Source: Halorhodospira halochloris
Lineage (GTDB): Bacteria > Pseudomonadota > Gammaproteobacteria > Nitrococcales > Halorhodospiraceae
Direction of reading: 5' to 3'
DNA length: 64,000 nucleotides
Assembly: GCF_002356555.2 (NCBI RefSeq)
Contig: NZ_AP017372.2
Span: 2,524,501 to 2,588,500, forward strand
Below are positions 53,843-63,485 of this stretch, piece after piece (the first letter of the stretch is position 1; the number at the start of each line of letters is the position of its first letter). Both the position numbers and the translations under genes were made by a program. A model generated the notes under the pieces. It was given only the letters and a program-made list of their open reading frames with translations. It did not search any database and had not been told where the DNA came from.

Positions 53843-54520
53843 ATGCAGCCGGAATACGTTCGCTATAACCAGGAGGTGGTGGAAAGGCGCAGCTCTGCCT
53901 ACCAAAATATCGTTATCGCCTACGATCCGAGCGTTGGCCACCTCCTCTATCTTGATGACGATTTGCAAATTGCCGATGCCGACACACCCTACAATCAGGC
54001 AATCATCTCGCCACTAGTGGATAACGACTCCTATGCCGAATCGCTCATTCTCGGCGGTGGAGATGGCGGCGTGCTGCGAGGTCTTCTCGATGCCGGGGCA
54101 CAACGAGCTGTATTAGTAGATATTGATGGCGAAGTAATCGAACTCGCTAAACAATACCTGCCCAACCTGTGTGGCGACGCCTTCGAGCGCGACGGTGCAG
54201 AGGTAATCGTCGGAGATGCCTTTGCCTTCCTCGACGCGCCGGACACCTGGGACGGTATAGTATATGATCTGACCATGGACCCGATTCGAGTTGATCAACC
54301 CAGAACGGATTACATTTGCGAAATCTTTGCCAAGGTCCGCCGACGCCTCCGCCCCGGAGGGGTGATGAGCATGCAATGTTGTGGTGCGAATGAACCGGGC
54401 CTGCGAGAAGAGATCCGTGCCGGTTTAGCTGCAACCTTCCCAGAATGGGGCGACTGGGAGGCAGAGATACCCTCTTTCGATGTACCCTGGGTGTTCGCCT
54501 GGGCAAAAGTAGGAAAGTGA
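53843..54520 (+). CDS. Spermidine synthase-like aminopropyltransferase
   Basis: The 225-residue protein has the decarboxylated-SAM motif LILGGGDGGVLRGLLDAGAQ and VLVDIDGEVIELAKQYLPN, as in SpeE. It is shorter than E. coli SpeE (287), with a reduced N-terminal beta region. The amine-binding stretch reads VYDLTMDPIRVDQPRTDY rather than the usual DxTDP motif, so substrate may differ. Five bases separate it from a deacetylase-like gene, suggesting a polyamine-related pair. Confidence 0.75.
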   Translation: MQPEYVRYNQEVVERRSSAYQNIVIAYDPSVGHLLYLDDDLQIADADTPYNQAIISPLVDNDSYAESLILGGGDGGVLRGLLDAGAQRAVLVDIDGEVIELAKQYLPNLCGDAFERDGAEVIVGDAFAFLDAPDTWDGIVYDLTMDPIRVDQPRTDYICEIFAKVRRRLRPGGVMSMQCCGANEPGLREEIRAGLAATFPEWGDWEAEIPSFDVPWVFAWAKVGK

Positions 54521-54525
54521 TAGCT

Positions 54526-55449
54526 GTGAGTACTTGGCTTGTAACCCACCCAGCATGTCTCGAGCACGACACCAGCAGCGGCCACCCGGAAAGCGCTGCC
54601 CGCCTGCGTACCATCATTGCTGCGCTGGAGGACCCCATTTTCGAGTTTCTGATCCGCGAAGAAGCGCCGATGGCGACTCGCGAGCAACTTGAAGGCGCCC
54701 ACGATCCGGATTACGTGGCCGAAATCCTGGCTAGTGTTCCCGATTCCGGGTATACCCATATAGACCCGGATACGCTACTCAGCCCGCACAGTGGCGAGGC
54801 AGCACTGCGTGCAGCCGGCAGCGTCTGTCACGCCATTGACGGCGTCTTTCAAGGCAAAGCCCAGCGCGCCTTTTGTGCCGTACGCCCGCCTGGCCACCAT
54901 GCCGAGGCGGATAGGGCGATGGGCTTTTGCTTTTTTAATAATGTCGCGGTTGGCGCTGCCCATGCAGTTGGGCAATACGGCCTGGAACGGGTTGCTATGG
55001 TAGATTTTGATGTGCACCACGGCAATGGCACCGAGCAGATAAGCCGGGGAAGGTCGCGCTTTAACTACTTTTCCACCCACCAGCACCCCCTGTTTCCAGG
55101 CACCGGCGTTCCTTCCCAGGACTCTCCCAAGAACATTATCAACGCTACATTGGCCGATGGAGATGGTTCTGAGCGCTTTCGGGAGATCTTTTCCGGCTCG
55201 ATACTCCCGGCGATTGACCAACTTGAGCCGGAGCTGATCCTCATATCGGCGGGCTTTGACGGTCACCGCTCTGACCCCCTTGCTACGCTGCGCCTCGATG
55301 AGACCGATTTTTCATGGGCAACGCGTGAACTTGTCGCCATTGCTCGCCAGCACTGCAACGGTAGGGTTGTCTCTGTGCTTGAAGGAGGCTATAACCTGTC
55401 CAGCGTTGGACGCTGTGCAGCCGCTCATGTCGAGGCATTAATGATGTAG
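54526..55449 (+). CDS. Histone-deacetylase/acetylpolyamine-amidohydrolase family protein
   Basis: This zinc amidohydrolase family removes acetyl groups from lysines or polyamines. The 307-residue protein has the catalytic histidine pair in RPPGHHAEADRAMGF, the zinc ligands in DFDVHHGNGTEQIS and SAGFDGHRSDPLA, and the tyrosine-bearing loop SVLEGGYNLSSVGR. The GTG at 54526 is preferred because AGGA lies upstream and because STWLVTHPACLEHDTSSGHP is the family start. The adjacent aminopropyltransferase makes acetylated polyamines a plausible substrate. Confidence 0.87.
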   Translation: MSTWLVTHPACLEHDTSSGHPESAARLRTIIAALEDPIFEFLIREEAPMATREQLEGAHDPDYVAEILASVPDSGYTHIDPDTLLSPHSGEAALRAAGSVCHAIDGVFQGKAQRAFCAVRPPGHHAEADRAMGFCFFNNVAVGAAHAVGQYGLERVAMVDFDVHHGNGTEQISRGRSRFNYFSTHQHPLFPGTGVPSQDSPKNIINATLADGDGSERFREIFSGSILPAIDQLEPELILISAGFDGHRSDPLATLRLDETDFSWATRELVAIARQHCNGRVVSVLEGGYNLSSVGRCAAAHVEALMM

Positions 55450-55537
55450 AGTGGCGCGTTGCGATAACTGCGTCTGGCCAAACTAGCACCAAGCAAACTG
55501 CAGAACTAGTGTGACGGATAACTTAAGGAACAGCTAA

Positions 55538-55927
55538 ATGAGTAAGCAGAGTGGCCGCTACAAACCCAAGCTAGAGCGATTCCGGCGCACCGGGAAACGG
55601 TCTCACCTGCTCTACTACTTGCCGGTATTCAACGCGGTCAGCGGGGAGAGGATGGGGGTTTTGGCTGATTTATCCCTAGGCGGCCTGCTTATAGTCGGCC
55701 ACCAGCGCCAAGCCATAGGCGAACAGTTGCGCGTGAGGATAGAGGGAGAAAAGGGCAGCAGGCTAGCTGGCGAAATTGGACTAACTGTCGATGCCGAGGT
55801 GCGCTGGTCAGCCCAGGATGTAAACCCTTCTTATTTTGCCACGGGCATGAGATTTCTCAGCATTGACGAGCAGATGCAGCAGCATATCGAAGAAATCCTG
55901 CACAGACTCGGCCATGGTGGCGACTGA
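55538..55927 (+). CDS. PilZ-domain protein, probable cyclic di-GMP binder
   Basis: The 129-residue protein is almost entirely one PilZ domain. The two binding motifs are present: RxxxR in RFRRTGKRSHLLYY and DxSxxG in LADLSLGGLLIVGH. So cyclic di-GMP binding is likely. No other domain is attached. Such stand-alone proteins regulate motility, pili or matrix by partner binding. The partner here is unknown. Confidence 0.88.
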   Translation: MSKQSGRYKPKLERFRRTGKRSHLLYYLPVFNAVSGERMGVLADLSLGGLLIVGHQRQAIGEQLRVRIEGEKGSRLAGEIGLTVDAEVRWSAQDVNPSYFATGMRFLSIDEQMQQHIEEILHRLGHGGD

Positions 55928-56016
55928 AAGCGGATTTTCAGGTCTTAAGGCATTGCAAAGGCCTCACTTGTCTCATCTGCGCTCCCCTGCGCCTCGTGAT
56001 CACTGCGCGGACCACT

Positions 56017-56042
56017 CGCGGCCCCTCCACAACGGGGCCGCG
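56017..56042. terminator. Hairpin between convergent PilZ and PEBP genes
   Basis: CGCGGCCCC and GGGGCCGCG form a perfect 9-bp stem with an 8-base loop in the 150-bp convergent gap. No T-run follows on either strand, so it may slow polymerase or protect 3' ends rather than terminate alone. Confidence 0.5.
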
Positions 56043-56077
56043 ATGATGAAAGAGGTTCGCGGAGACACTGCGTCAAT

Positions 56078-56707
56078 TCAAGCCGGAACCCTTGGATTAA
56101 GGCTGTAAGTGGTGGTTATGCAATCCTGTGCCAGAATATGGCCTCGAATAGCTCCTAACAGTTCAGCACCGCGAAAACCCTCCTCAACCGGTGCTCGTTC
56201 AACATCCAAGGCATAGAGCGTAAAGACGTAGCGGTGGGCTATGGAGTCATTCCAAGGCGGACAGGGACCATCATAGCCGTAGTAGACGCCGCTTAATTCC
56301 TCGCTGCCGGCGAGAAAATCGGTATAGTCATTCACCCCCTGCCGAGCTCCATTAGGCGCATTGGTATCGCGCTTCCCGCCTGGCACTACGCCATCAGCAT
56401 ACGCCCCCTCGGCCAACTCACCGAGCTGCGGGTCAATATCGACTAGTAACCAGTGATAAAAATCGACGCGCGGCAAATCGGCAGGGACCTCTTTGTCCTC
56501 ACGATTGACATCTTCAGCACTACTGGGCGCATCAGGATCATGGCAGATTATGACCAGTGACTTTGTTCCGGCTGGCAAATCCTGCCAAGCAATGTGCGGG
56601 CTTTTATTGGGCCCGAAGGCCATATGATTCTCTTCGTCCGGGACACCAAAGGCATACTTCTGCGCGATTGGCTGACCATCAACAAGCGAGTTACTCAAGA
56701 TTCGCAT
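56078..56707 (-). CDS. YbhB/YbcL family phosphatidylethanolamine-binding-like protein
   Basis: The 209-residue protein has the PEBP fold signatures SLVIICHDPDAPSS and DFYHWLLVDIDPQLG, with GPCPPWNDSIAHRYVFTLYALD. There is no signal peptide, so it should be cytoplasmic. Bacterial members have no well-defined role. It is convergent with the PilZ gene and divergent from the GGCT-like gene. Confidence 0.88.
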   Translation of the reverse strand: MRILSNSLVDGQPIAQKYAFGVPDEENHMAFGPNKSPHIAWQDLPAGTKSLVIICHDPDAPSSAEDVNREDKEVPADLPRVDFYHWLLVDIDPQLGELAEGAYADGVVPGGKRDTNAPNGARQGVNDYTDFLAGSEELSGVYYGYDGPCPPWNDSIAHRYVFTLYALDVERAPVEEGFRGAELLGAIRGHILAQDCITTTYSLNPRVPA

Positions 56708-56799
56708 TGGTCTACCTCCTCAAGCATGTGTATCATTTACCGACTATAGCGTTGATTTATCCACAGATATATTGTACTGCTTTACCTGAGGGGCGGACC

Positions 56800-57249
56800 A
56801 TGACCACACGGGATCGACTCTTTGCCTACGGCACCATCCTCGACAACCCTCAAGATCCACAGGTGCAAGCAGCAATCACGCGCTATACTGATAAGATCGA
56901 CGATGCTTGTGTACCTGGCCGCCTCTACGATCTAGGCGCTTTTCCCGGCGCTGTGCCCTTGCTTGCCGGAAAAGAGCAACAACAGCATTGGGTTAGGGGC
57001 CAAATCCTCGAGATAATCGACTCGCGCCGCGTCTTCAAGGTCCTCGACGCCTACGAAGACGCTGATATAAACCACCCCAAGGCCGGTCTGTTTCGCCGTG
57101 AAAAGGTTGCAGTAACCCCAAATAGCGCCTCAGAAGAGCCCATCACCTGCTACATATACTGGATAAATAAGGTGCCACCTTATGCCCACCGTATAGAAGA
57201 TGGTGACTGGCTAAGTCACACCAAGCGCAAGGCAGGAACAAAAAGATAG
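56800..57249 (+). CDS. Gamma-glutamylcyclotransferase-like protein
   Basis: The 149-residue protein has the GGCT fold: DRLFAYGTILDNPQ at the N terminus and LEIIDSRRVFKVLDAYED, which includes the likely catalytic acidic region. It may act on gamma-glutamyl amines or glutathione-derived peptides. The ATG at 56800 is supported by GAGGGGCGG upstream; longer reading frames overlap the divergent gene. It is convergent with bioD. Confidence 0.85.
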   Translation: MTTRDRLFAYGTILDNPQDPQVQAAITRYTDKIDDACVPGRLYDLGAFPGAVPLLAGKEQQQHWVRGQILEIIDSRRVFKVLDAYEDADINHPKAGLFRREKVAVTPNSASEEPITCYIYWINKVPPYAHRIEDGDWLSHTKRKAGTKR

Positions 57250-57251
57250 GC

Positions 57252-57953
57252 TCAGATGGGATTCTTTAACGCCTCGATTAGCTCCATCAAGCTGCTGACA
57301 TCAAGGTATTCTGCAGCGAGGCTTGGACTCGGCTGGGCAAAGGCTGGCAAACGCCCTAAACGAGGCGCCGGCATGCGCTCATCAAGGGCGGCAACTTGAG
57401 CATCAAGACGCGTATCTTCTGGCTCCAGATCACTTGCCACCCAACCCAAAAGATTGGCGCCATCGTTTAGTATGGCCTCAGCGCTGAGCAGGGCGTGGTT
57501 TATACATCCCAACCGGATACCAACAACTAGTAAAACCGGTAAATTACTGCGCAGGGCCAATGTCCCGACATCCTCGTGGCCTGCTAGGGGGACTCGCCAT
57601 CCTCCTGCGCCCTCAACCAGCGTAAAACGCTGCTCGCTCTGAACTCGTATAGCGGCAGCCAGGCCGTCGACATCTATCCTTTGGCCTTGCTCAGCAGCAA
57701 CGATATGAGGAGCCGCCGCGGCCTCCAGGGCACATGGGTTAATTGTTGAGTAATCTGTCTGGCAATTCAGCAGGCTATGGAATTGCTCAGCATCCTCATT
57801 GCGCAACTGTCCGGCAACATAATGACAGCCTGCAGCAACCGGCTTCATTGCCATGACCTCTACCCCTTGGCGCTGCAGGGCAACTATCAACCCTGCGCTA
57901 ACCAGGGTTTTGCCGACCCCTGTATCGGTACCGGTTACGAACAGGCCCGGCAT
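57252..57953 (-). CDS. bioD: Dethiobiotin synthetase
   Basis: BioD forms the ureido ring of dethiobiotin from diaminopelargonate, CO2 and ATP. The 233-residue protein starts with the P-loop FVTGTDTGVGKTLVSAGL and has MKPVAAGC and TLVEGAGGWRVPL. It overlaps bioC by 19 bases and is last in bioB-bioF-bioH-bioC-bioD. Confidence 0.96.
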   Translation of the reverse strand: MPGLFVTGTDTGVGKTLVSAGLIVALQRQGVEVMAMKPVAAGCHYVAGQLRNEDAEQFHSLLNCQTDYSTINPCALEAAAAPHIVAAEQGQRIDVDGLAAAIRVQSEQRFTLVEGAGGWRVPLAGHEDVGTLALRSNLPVLLVVGIRLGCINHALLSAEAILNDGANLLGWVASDLEPEDTRLDAQVAALDERMPAPRLGRLPAFAQPSPSLAAEYLDVSSLMELIEALKNPI

Positions 57954-58804
57954 GTACCCTCCTGATCACTGCAGTCTGTTGCTGGGCAACTCCATGCGTG
58001 GCCGTATATAACTTCATATGTAGCTGGTACACGGCCTTGCTGATTCCTATGAGCTATTGAGTATGCCGCCTCGACCCGGGCCAAACGATGAGGTGATGTC
58101 AGCCCGCGGCTGCGGTTAGTAGCAAGGTTGGCGGCGCCCAATTTTTTGAGATCGCGCATCGCCTCACGCGGCTGATCATAGGTCAAGGTAATGTTCTCAC
58201 CGCTTACGACCGGCCCGCTAAAACCGGCTGCTAGCATTAAATCGCCAACCGTATGCTTATCGATGAAACGGTGGACATGCTCATAGTCATCAACTTCACT
58301 CCACGCCTCGCGTAACTCATAGAGAGTCTGCGGGCCGAATGTCGAAAAAAAGACAGCGCCTTGGGGGCTGGTAACTCGACGTATCTCCGCCAACGCCCGC
58401 GGCAGTTCATCTGACCACTGCAGAGCGAGATTGGAAACAACCAAATCGAAGGTTGCGTCTGCAAAGGGCAAGCTGTGCAAATCAGCACAGACACAATGCG
58501 GTTTGCGCACCCAAGGTAACCAAGGGGCACGAGGCCGATTATGGCGAAGCATGGCTGGGGCTACATCGAGGGCAAAGACGCTTGCCTGACGAAACTCCTT
58601 GAGCAAAGACCTAGTCACATATCCGGTACCAGCGCCAAGATCTAAAATGCGACTTGGATCTATCTGTGCAGGGCGCAAGCTCTCCAGCAACCGATTGCCT
58701 ACCTCGCGCTGCAGCACAGCCACTTGGTCATAGCTAGAAGCGGCTTTATCAAATCGCTGCCGCACCTTATCCCGCTCGAATGGCTGATTAGTCGATCGGC
58801 TCAC
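57935..58804 (-). CDS. bioC: Malonyl-ACP O-methyltransferase
   Basis: BioC methylates malonyl-ACP so that fatty-acid enzymes can build the pimeloyl chain. The 289-residue protein has the BioC N terminus RDKVRQRFDKAASSYDQVAV, the SAM motif RILDLGAGTGYVTRSLL, and VVSNLALQWSDELPRALAEI. These are diagnostic. It overlaps bioH by 17 bases and bioD by 19. The C-terminal end is rich in Cys and differs from the common form, which may be of no consequence. Confidence 0.94.
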   Translation of the reverse strand: MSRSTNQPFERDKVRQRFDKAASSYDQVAVLQREVGNRLLESLRPAQIDPSRILDLGAGTGYVTRSLLKEFRQASVFALDVAPAMLRHNRPRAPWLPWVRKPHCVCADLHSLPFADATFDLVVSNLALQWSDELPRALAEIRRVTSPQGAVFFSTFGPQTLYELREAWSEVDDYEHVHRFIDKHTVGDLMLAAGFSGPVVSGENITLTYDQPREAMRDLKKLGAANLATNRSRGLTSPHRLARVEAAYSIAHRNQQGRVPATYEVIYGHAWSCPATDCSDQEGTCRACS

Positions 58805-59573
58805 TTATCCTCCGCTGCACAAAATCGTCGATCAATTCAGCAACCGTTAGACTGTGGGTCACATGGGGTAGGTGACCAGCCTCAGGGATGATGCACGATT
58901 CTCCGCCCGCAAGTTGGGCAGCACACTCTAGCGCCGCAGCGGGCACTAGCGGATCGCGGTCGCCGCCAATCCACAAGCTAGGCACCTCGCGCTCGGACAG
59001 GCTATCTAGAACCGAGCGCAGATCGGCCTCAAGCAGAGCATTCAACCCCGCCGCAAGCCCCGCCTGAGTTGCCTGACCAACTCCCCGAACGGCCTGCCGG
59101 TCAGCAGAGGAGGCCTTAGCCAAATTACTTCTAAAGCGTTTCACGACCGCCTGCGGGTTCTTCCCTAAGGCTTCTATCATCGCCTCAAGATCGCTGCGTT
59201 GCACCGCGTCGGACCAGTCTTCAGCAACACAGAAGCGCGGGGTTGCAGCTATCATGATTAACGCTTTAATGGGCAATTCGCGGCGCCACATATCTACTGC
59301 TATGGTCCCACCTAGCGACCAACCGAGCCAAATAGACCCATCCTCGGCGCGGCTTTTGTCATTATTACCGGCTGCAACTGAGCCAATGTTGCTCACCTGA
59401 GCCGTTACCACCCCGTCGAGAGTATTAGCGGCCGGATCGGGGCTCCCACCGTGTCCAGGCAACTCCCATAGGCGGGGCTCCAAGCGAGCGGGAAGGTGGC
59501 TAACTAGCTCGCTGAATATTGAGCTAGTAAAAGACCAGCCAGGCAAACAGTGCAGAGGGTGCACCCGCATCAT
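58788..59573 (-). CDS. bioH: Pimeloyl-ACP methyl ester esterase
   Basis: BioH releases pimeloyl-ACP from its methyl ester. The 261-residue alpha/beta-hydrolase has CLPGWSFTSSIFSELV, the catalytic serine in IWLGWSLGGTIAVDMW, aspartate in GGDRDPLVPAAALE and histidine in EAGHLPHVTHSL. The ATG at 59573 lies just after the bioF stop; an earlier in-frame start would overlap bioF by 71 bases. It sits between bioF and bioC. Confidence 0.92.
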   Translation of the reverse strand: MMRVHPLHCLPGWSFTSSIFSELVSHLPARLEPRLWELPGHGGSPDPAANTLDGVVTAQVSNIGSVAAGNNDKSRAEDGSIWLGWSLGGTIAVDMWRRELPIKALIMIAATPRFCVAEDWSDAVQRSDLEAMIEALGKNPQAVVKRFRSNLAKASSADRQAVRGVGQATQAGLAAGLNALLEADLRSVLDSLSEREVPSLWIGGDRDPLVPAAALECAAQLAGGESCIIPEAGHLPHVTHSLTVAELIDDFVQRRISEPID

Positions 59574-59577
59574 TGAC

Positions 59578-60795
59578 TCAATCCGCCACTGGATGCCGCT
59601 GCATTGTCCTAGCCAGGACCTCAAGCAACTGATCAACATCATCTTCACTATGCTGAGCAGTGAAGCTTATCCGCAACCTTGAGGTCCCCTCCGGCACCGT
59701 CGGTGGTCGTATAGCCGCAACGCGGAACCCGGCCTGCTCTAGTTCGCTACTCCAACTCAAGGCATTTTGTGCGCTGCCGACTATAATCGGCTGAATTGGA
59801 GTAGTAATCTGCCTATTCCCACCTACGGGCAGGCCCAGCTGCTCAGCGCCCAGGCGGAACCGCCGGGCCATGGCTATCACCCTCTCCCGCCGCCAGGACT
59901 CCTGTTGGGCAATGAGCACAGCTTGGTAAGCAGCCGTAGCCACCCCCGGTGGCAGAGCTGTAGTATAGATATATGTCCGGGCCGCCTGCATCAAGGTCTC
60001 AATCAAGCATTTACTGCCGGCAACAAACGCCCCGAAGACGCCAAACGCTTTACCTAATGTGCCCACTAGCACGGGCACTTGCCGGTCAGCGCAGCCGCTT
60101 GCCGATATACTGCCGCGGCCATTCTCCCCCAACACTCCCAGTCCATGAGCATCATCAACAACCAGGATAGCGCCACTCCGATCCGCAAGGCAGGCCAATT
60201 CATTGAGCGGGGCCACATCACCGTCCATGCTGAACACCCCATCGGTAACAACCATCGCCAAAGAGGCGTCGAGTTGCGCGCAGCGGCTGCTGAGTTGAGA
60301 TACATCGGCGTGAGGATAGCGCAGACTTTTAGCACCGGCTAAACGCAGGGCATCGATAAGTGAGGCATGGTTGAGACGATCTTCGCCAACTCGCTCACCG
60401 CGCCTAACAAGGGCACTTATAACGCCTAGATTGGCCATGTAGCCGGTAGAAAAGAGCAACGCCGCCTCGCGGCCGGTAAACTCCGCTAGCGCTCCTTCCA
60501 GTTCAGCATGCTCCCGCCGATGGCCGGTCACCAAGTGCGCAGCACCCGTGCCGACACCGCTACGCCCGGCATATCCGATCATCGCCTGCGCGAGACGAGG
60601 ATCCGTCGCCAGGCCAAGGTAATCATTGCCGCACATAACCCGTATAGAGCGACCGGCGCTAGTGCTCGCCCGCGCCCCGTCATAGCCGTATAGCGGCTCT
60701 ACCTGACGCCACAAACCGCCATCACGCCTACTTTGCAACCACGGCTGCAGTCGGGCATCGAGCCTAGTTACTGCATCGGCGGTGGAGTCTATCAA
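59578..60795 (-). CDS. bioF: 8-amino-7-oxononanoate synthase
   Basis: BioF condenses pimeloyl-ACP with alanine using PLP. The 405-residue protein has [39 protein letters not shown], the aspartate motif [16 protein letters not shown] and the PLP lysine in [15 protein letters not shown]. All are typical. It overlaps bioB by 4 bases. Confidence 0.96.
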   Translation of the reverse strand: MIDSTADAVTRLDARLQPWLQSRRDGGLWRQVEPLYGYDGARASTSAGRSIRVMCGNDYLGLATDPRLAQAMIGYAGRSGVGTGAAHLVTGHRREHAELEGALAEFTGREAALLFSTGYMANLGVISALVRRGERVGEDRLNHASLIDALRLAGAKSLRYPHADVSQLSSRCAQLDASLAMVVTDGVFSMDGDVAPLNELACLADRSGAILVVDDAHGLGVLGENGRGSISASGCADRQVPVLVGTLGKAFGVFGAFVAGSKCLIETLMQAARTYIYTTALPPGVATAAYQAVLIAQQESWRRERVIAMARRFRLGAEQLGLPVGGNRQITTPIQPIIVGSAQNALSWSSELEQAGFRVAAIRPPTVPEGTSRLRISFTAQHSEDDVDQLLEVLARTMQRHPVAD

Positions 60796-61772
60796 GGCTC
60801 CAGCTCTGCACAGGCGTGTTCACGCTCTTCTAGGGCCATGCCGAGGCGCTTTAGCAGGCGCAAATCGTGATCAGTATCGGGATTATCAGTCGTCAGCAGC
60901 TTATCGCCAAAAAACATGCTATTCGCACCGGCCATGAAGCACATTGCCTGCAACTCGTCACTCATACCGTCGCGGCCGGCCGAAAGGCGCACATAGGAGC
61001 GCGGCAACAAGATGCGGGACACCGCAATGGTACGCACCATCTCGAACGGATCGAGCGCCTCCACATCCTCCATGGGCGTTCCCGGTATAGGGATAAGCCT
61101 ATTAATTGGGACGCTTTGCGGCTGCACGGGCAGATTGGCGAGGGTTCTTAACAGCTCGATGCGATCATCCCGCGACTCTCCCATGCCAATAATCCCCCCG
61201 CAGCAGACCTGCATCCCCGCTGCGCGTATCCTCTCCAGAGTCTCCAGGCGCTCATCATAGGTCCGGGTAGAGACAACCTCACTGTAGAAATCCGGCGAGG
61301 TATCGAGATTGTGGTTAAAGTAGTCGAGCCCAGCTTCGGCAAGCCTCTGCGCCTGCCCCTCAGCGAGCAGACCGGCAGATAGACAAGCTTCCAAACCCTC
61401 CGCTTTGACCGCCTGAACCATTGCTACTAGCGGCTCGATATCGCGCTCCTTGGGGCCACGCCATGCCGCACCCATGCACAACCTTAGTGCGCCCGCCTCG
61501 CGCGCCCGGCGCGCAGCGCCGCGCACAGCATCGACATCGACCAAGGCCTCCGGATTAAGGCCGGTATCATAGCGCGCGCTCTGCGAACAATAGGCGCAAT
61601 CTTCGGCGCAGGCCCCAGTCTTTACCGACAAGAGAGTACTTGCCTGCACCAGATTTGGATCAAAGTTCTGACGATGGACGCCCTGCGCCGTAAACAGCAG
61701 ATCCGGCAGGCTGCGTTCGAATAATTCGCGTACTTGGCTATAAGTCCAGTTCGGACTGGCTTGCTGAGTCAT
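60792..61772 (-). CDS. bioB: Biotin synthase
   Basis: BioB inserts sulfur into dethiobiotin by radical SAM chemistry. The 326-residue protein has the [4Fe-4S] motif [14 protein letters not shown] near residue 54, [33 protein letters not shown]-type residues and [16 protein letters not shown]. It is first in bioBFHCD and divergent from comF, with a 68-bp shared gap. No clear ribosome-binding site precedes the ATG, and no known biotin operator was recognised. Confidence 0.97.
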   Translation of the reverse strand: MTQQASPNWTYSQVRELFERSLPDLLFTAQGVHRQNFDPNLVQASTLLSVKTGACAEDCAYCSQSARYDTGLNPEALVDVDAVRGAARRAREAGALRLCMGAAWRGPKERDIEPLVAMVQAVKAEGLEACLSAGLLAEGQAQRLAEAGLDYFNHNLDTSPDFYSEVVSTRTYDERLETLERIRAAGMQVCCGGIIGMGESRDDRIELLRTLANLPVQPQSVPINRLIPIPGTPMEDVEALDPFEMVRTIAVSRILLPRSYVRLSAGRDGMSDELQAMCFMAGANSMFFGDKLLTTDNPDTDHDLRLLKRLGMALEEREHACAELEP

Positions 61773-61840
61773 CTTAGTATGCTATCTTAGCTCTATTGGA
61801 ACGTGACATTCTGACTAGTGATGATAGCAGGGAGGCAACC

Positions 61841-62572
61841 ATGGTCAACTATTTCCGCTATCTGCAACTCAAAAACCCGCTGCAGGCTGCGCTAGAAGCC
61901 TGTTACCCGCCGTTATGCAGGCTTTGTGGCGATAGCGGTGATTCAGGCATAGACCTATGCCTTGGCTGCCAAGAATCATTGCCTTGGAACAGCCCCGCTT
62001 GCCCACGCTGCGCCATGCCGGCTCAGGGTCAAGATTTACCCTGCCGCTGCATCAACGAACCCTGGCCCTTTACTAGCGCTACCGTACCGCTGCTTTACGA
62101 GGGGGCCGTAGCGACCTTGGTCGGTGGCTTTAAGTACCACGGCAACCTGGCGCAGGGGCAGTTGCTCGGCAAGATTCTCTCTAAGGCACTGGAAGCTAGC
62201 GAGAAGAGCTTACCCAGGCACCTTATCCCGCTGCCACTTCATTACCGACGGCTCCGCCAGCGTGGCTTTGAGCAGACCAATGAGCTAGCCAGGGCAATCA
62301 GCAAAGACAACCCGAGCATAATTACAACGCCCATCCTCAACCGCCGTCGGGCCACTTCACAGCAGTCACTGCTTACGGCAGGTCAGCGTCGCGCCAATGT
62401 TGACGAGGCTTTTGCGGTAGACGCCCGCTCTTCTCTACCCAAGCACGTAGCACTGCTCGACGACGTTGTAACCACCGGAGCTACGGCGATCTCCGCAGCA
62501 AAGGCGCTGATCAGTGCCGGGGCCGAGCGAGTAGATCTCTGGGCTGTGGCGAGAGCCAGTATTAATAGCTAG
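61841..62572 (+). CDS. comF: ComF family phosphoribosyltransferase-like protein
   Basis: ComF proteins are linked to DNA uptake in competence. The 243-residue protein has the N-terminal cysteine-rich region (CYPPLCRLCGDSG, LCLGCQES, CPRCAMP) and the PRTase-like motif VALLDDVVTTGATAISAAK near the C terminus. The ATG at 61841 is preferred because GGGAGG lies just upstream; a TTG 45 bases earlier is unlikely. It sits next to the bio operon, a common arrangement. Confidence 0.92.
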   Translation: MVNYFRYLQLKNPLQAALEACYPPLCRLCGDSGDSGIDLCLGCQESLPWNSPACPRCAMPAQGQDLPCRCINEPWPFTSATVPLLYEGAVATLVGGFKYHGNLAQGQLLGKILSKALEASEKSLPRHLIPLPLHYRRLRQRGFEQTNELARAISKDNPSIITTPILNRRRATSQQSLLTAGQRRANVDEAFAVDARSSLPKHVALLDDVVTTGATAISAAKALISAGAERVDLWAVARASINS

Positions 62573-62578
62573 CCTTGA

Positions 62579-62608
62579 ATATCTACTGGAAGCCAAGCCA
62601 GTGGATAT
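62579..62608. terminator. Convergent hairpin between comF and ubiA
   Basis: TATCTACTGG and CCAGTGGATA pair (one G-T wobble) with an 8-base loop, and one more A-T pair outside. It overlaps the ubiA stop codon and begins 7 bp after the comF stop, so it could serve both ends. Confidence 0.4.
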
Positions 62609-63485
62609 CCAAGAAAATCCCCAAAAATACTAGCCCGCCTAGCCACGCGTTATTGAGGAAGGCGCGGAAACAAGCCTGACGTTCACGATTGCGGATAAGG
62701 TACTGCTGATAGACAAAGAGCAAGGCAGCGCCTGTTATCCCGCCGTAATATGCAGCTCCCAAGCCCAGGTGCAGTCCAACCTGGATAAGCGCAATGATCA
62801 TCAACACTTGCAAAAAGCCTATCATCAGCCTATCGAGGTCGCCAAAGAGCACCGCCGTTGACTTGACCCCGATCTGCAGGTCATCGTCCCTATCAACCAT
62901 GGCGTACATAGTATCGTAGACCGTCGCCCAGAGCACCGCAGACAACATCAGCAGCCATACTACCACCGGCAATTCACCGCTCTGGGCTGCGAAAACCATG
63001 GGCACAGCCCAACCGAAGGCCACCCCCAAGTGCACCTGAGGCAAATGAGTGTAACGCTTGGTGAACGGATAAGTGGCTGCCAGCACCACCGCAACCAAAG
63101 ACAGCAGGATGGTGAGCGGATTGGTAAAGAGTACCAGCGCAAACGCCAACAAGCATAACAGCACGAAGACTAATAGCGCCTCGCGCTCACTCACCCGACC
63201 AGTCGCAAAGGGTCGCGTACGGGTACGCTTGACCTGGCCGTCAATATGGCGATCAGCGTAATCGTTGATAACACACCCAGCGGCGCGCATTATCAGCACA
63301 CCGAACACAAATATAACCAGGATATCCAGATCAGGAACACCCTCGGCAGCAAGCCACAAAGACCACATTACCGGCCAAAGCAGCAGGAAATTCCCGATCG
63401 GACGATCTAGTCTAGCCAGTTCGGCATAGGTACGCAGGCGCTCCAGGATCCACGATCCGGTGCTGCTATCTGCTTGCCAACTCAC
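62583..63485 (-). CDS. ubiA: 4-hydroxybenzoate octaprenyltransferase
   Basis: UbiA attaches the isoprenoid tail to 4-hydroxybenzoate in ubiquinone synthesis. The 300-residue inner-membrane protein has many hydrophobic segments and the two aspartate-rich motifs [18 protein letters not shown] and [20 protein letters not shown]. It overlaps ubiC by 20 bases. Confidence 0.96.
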   Translation of the reverse strand: MSWQADSSTGSWILERLRTYAELARLDRPIGNFLLLWPVMWSLWLAAEGVPDLDILVIFVFGVLIMRAAGCVINDYADRHIDGQVKRTRTRPFATGRVSEREALLVFVLLCLLAFALVLFTNPLTILLSLVAVVLAATYPFTKRYTHLPQVHLGVAFGWAVPMVFAAQSGELPVVVWLLMLSAVLWATVYDTMYAMVDRDDDLQIGVKSTAVLFGDLDRLMIGFLQVLMIIALIQVGLHLGLGAAYYGGITGAALLFVYQQYLIRNRERQACFRAFLNNAWLGGLVFLGIFLDIHWLGFQ

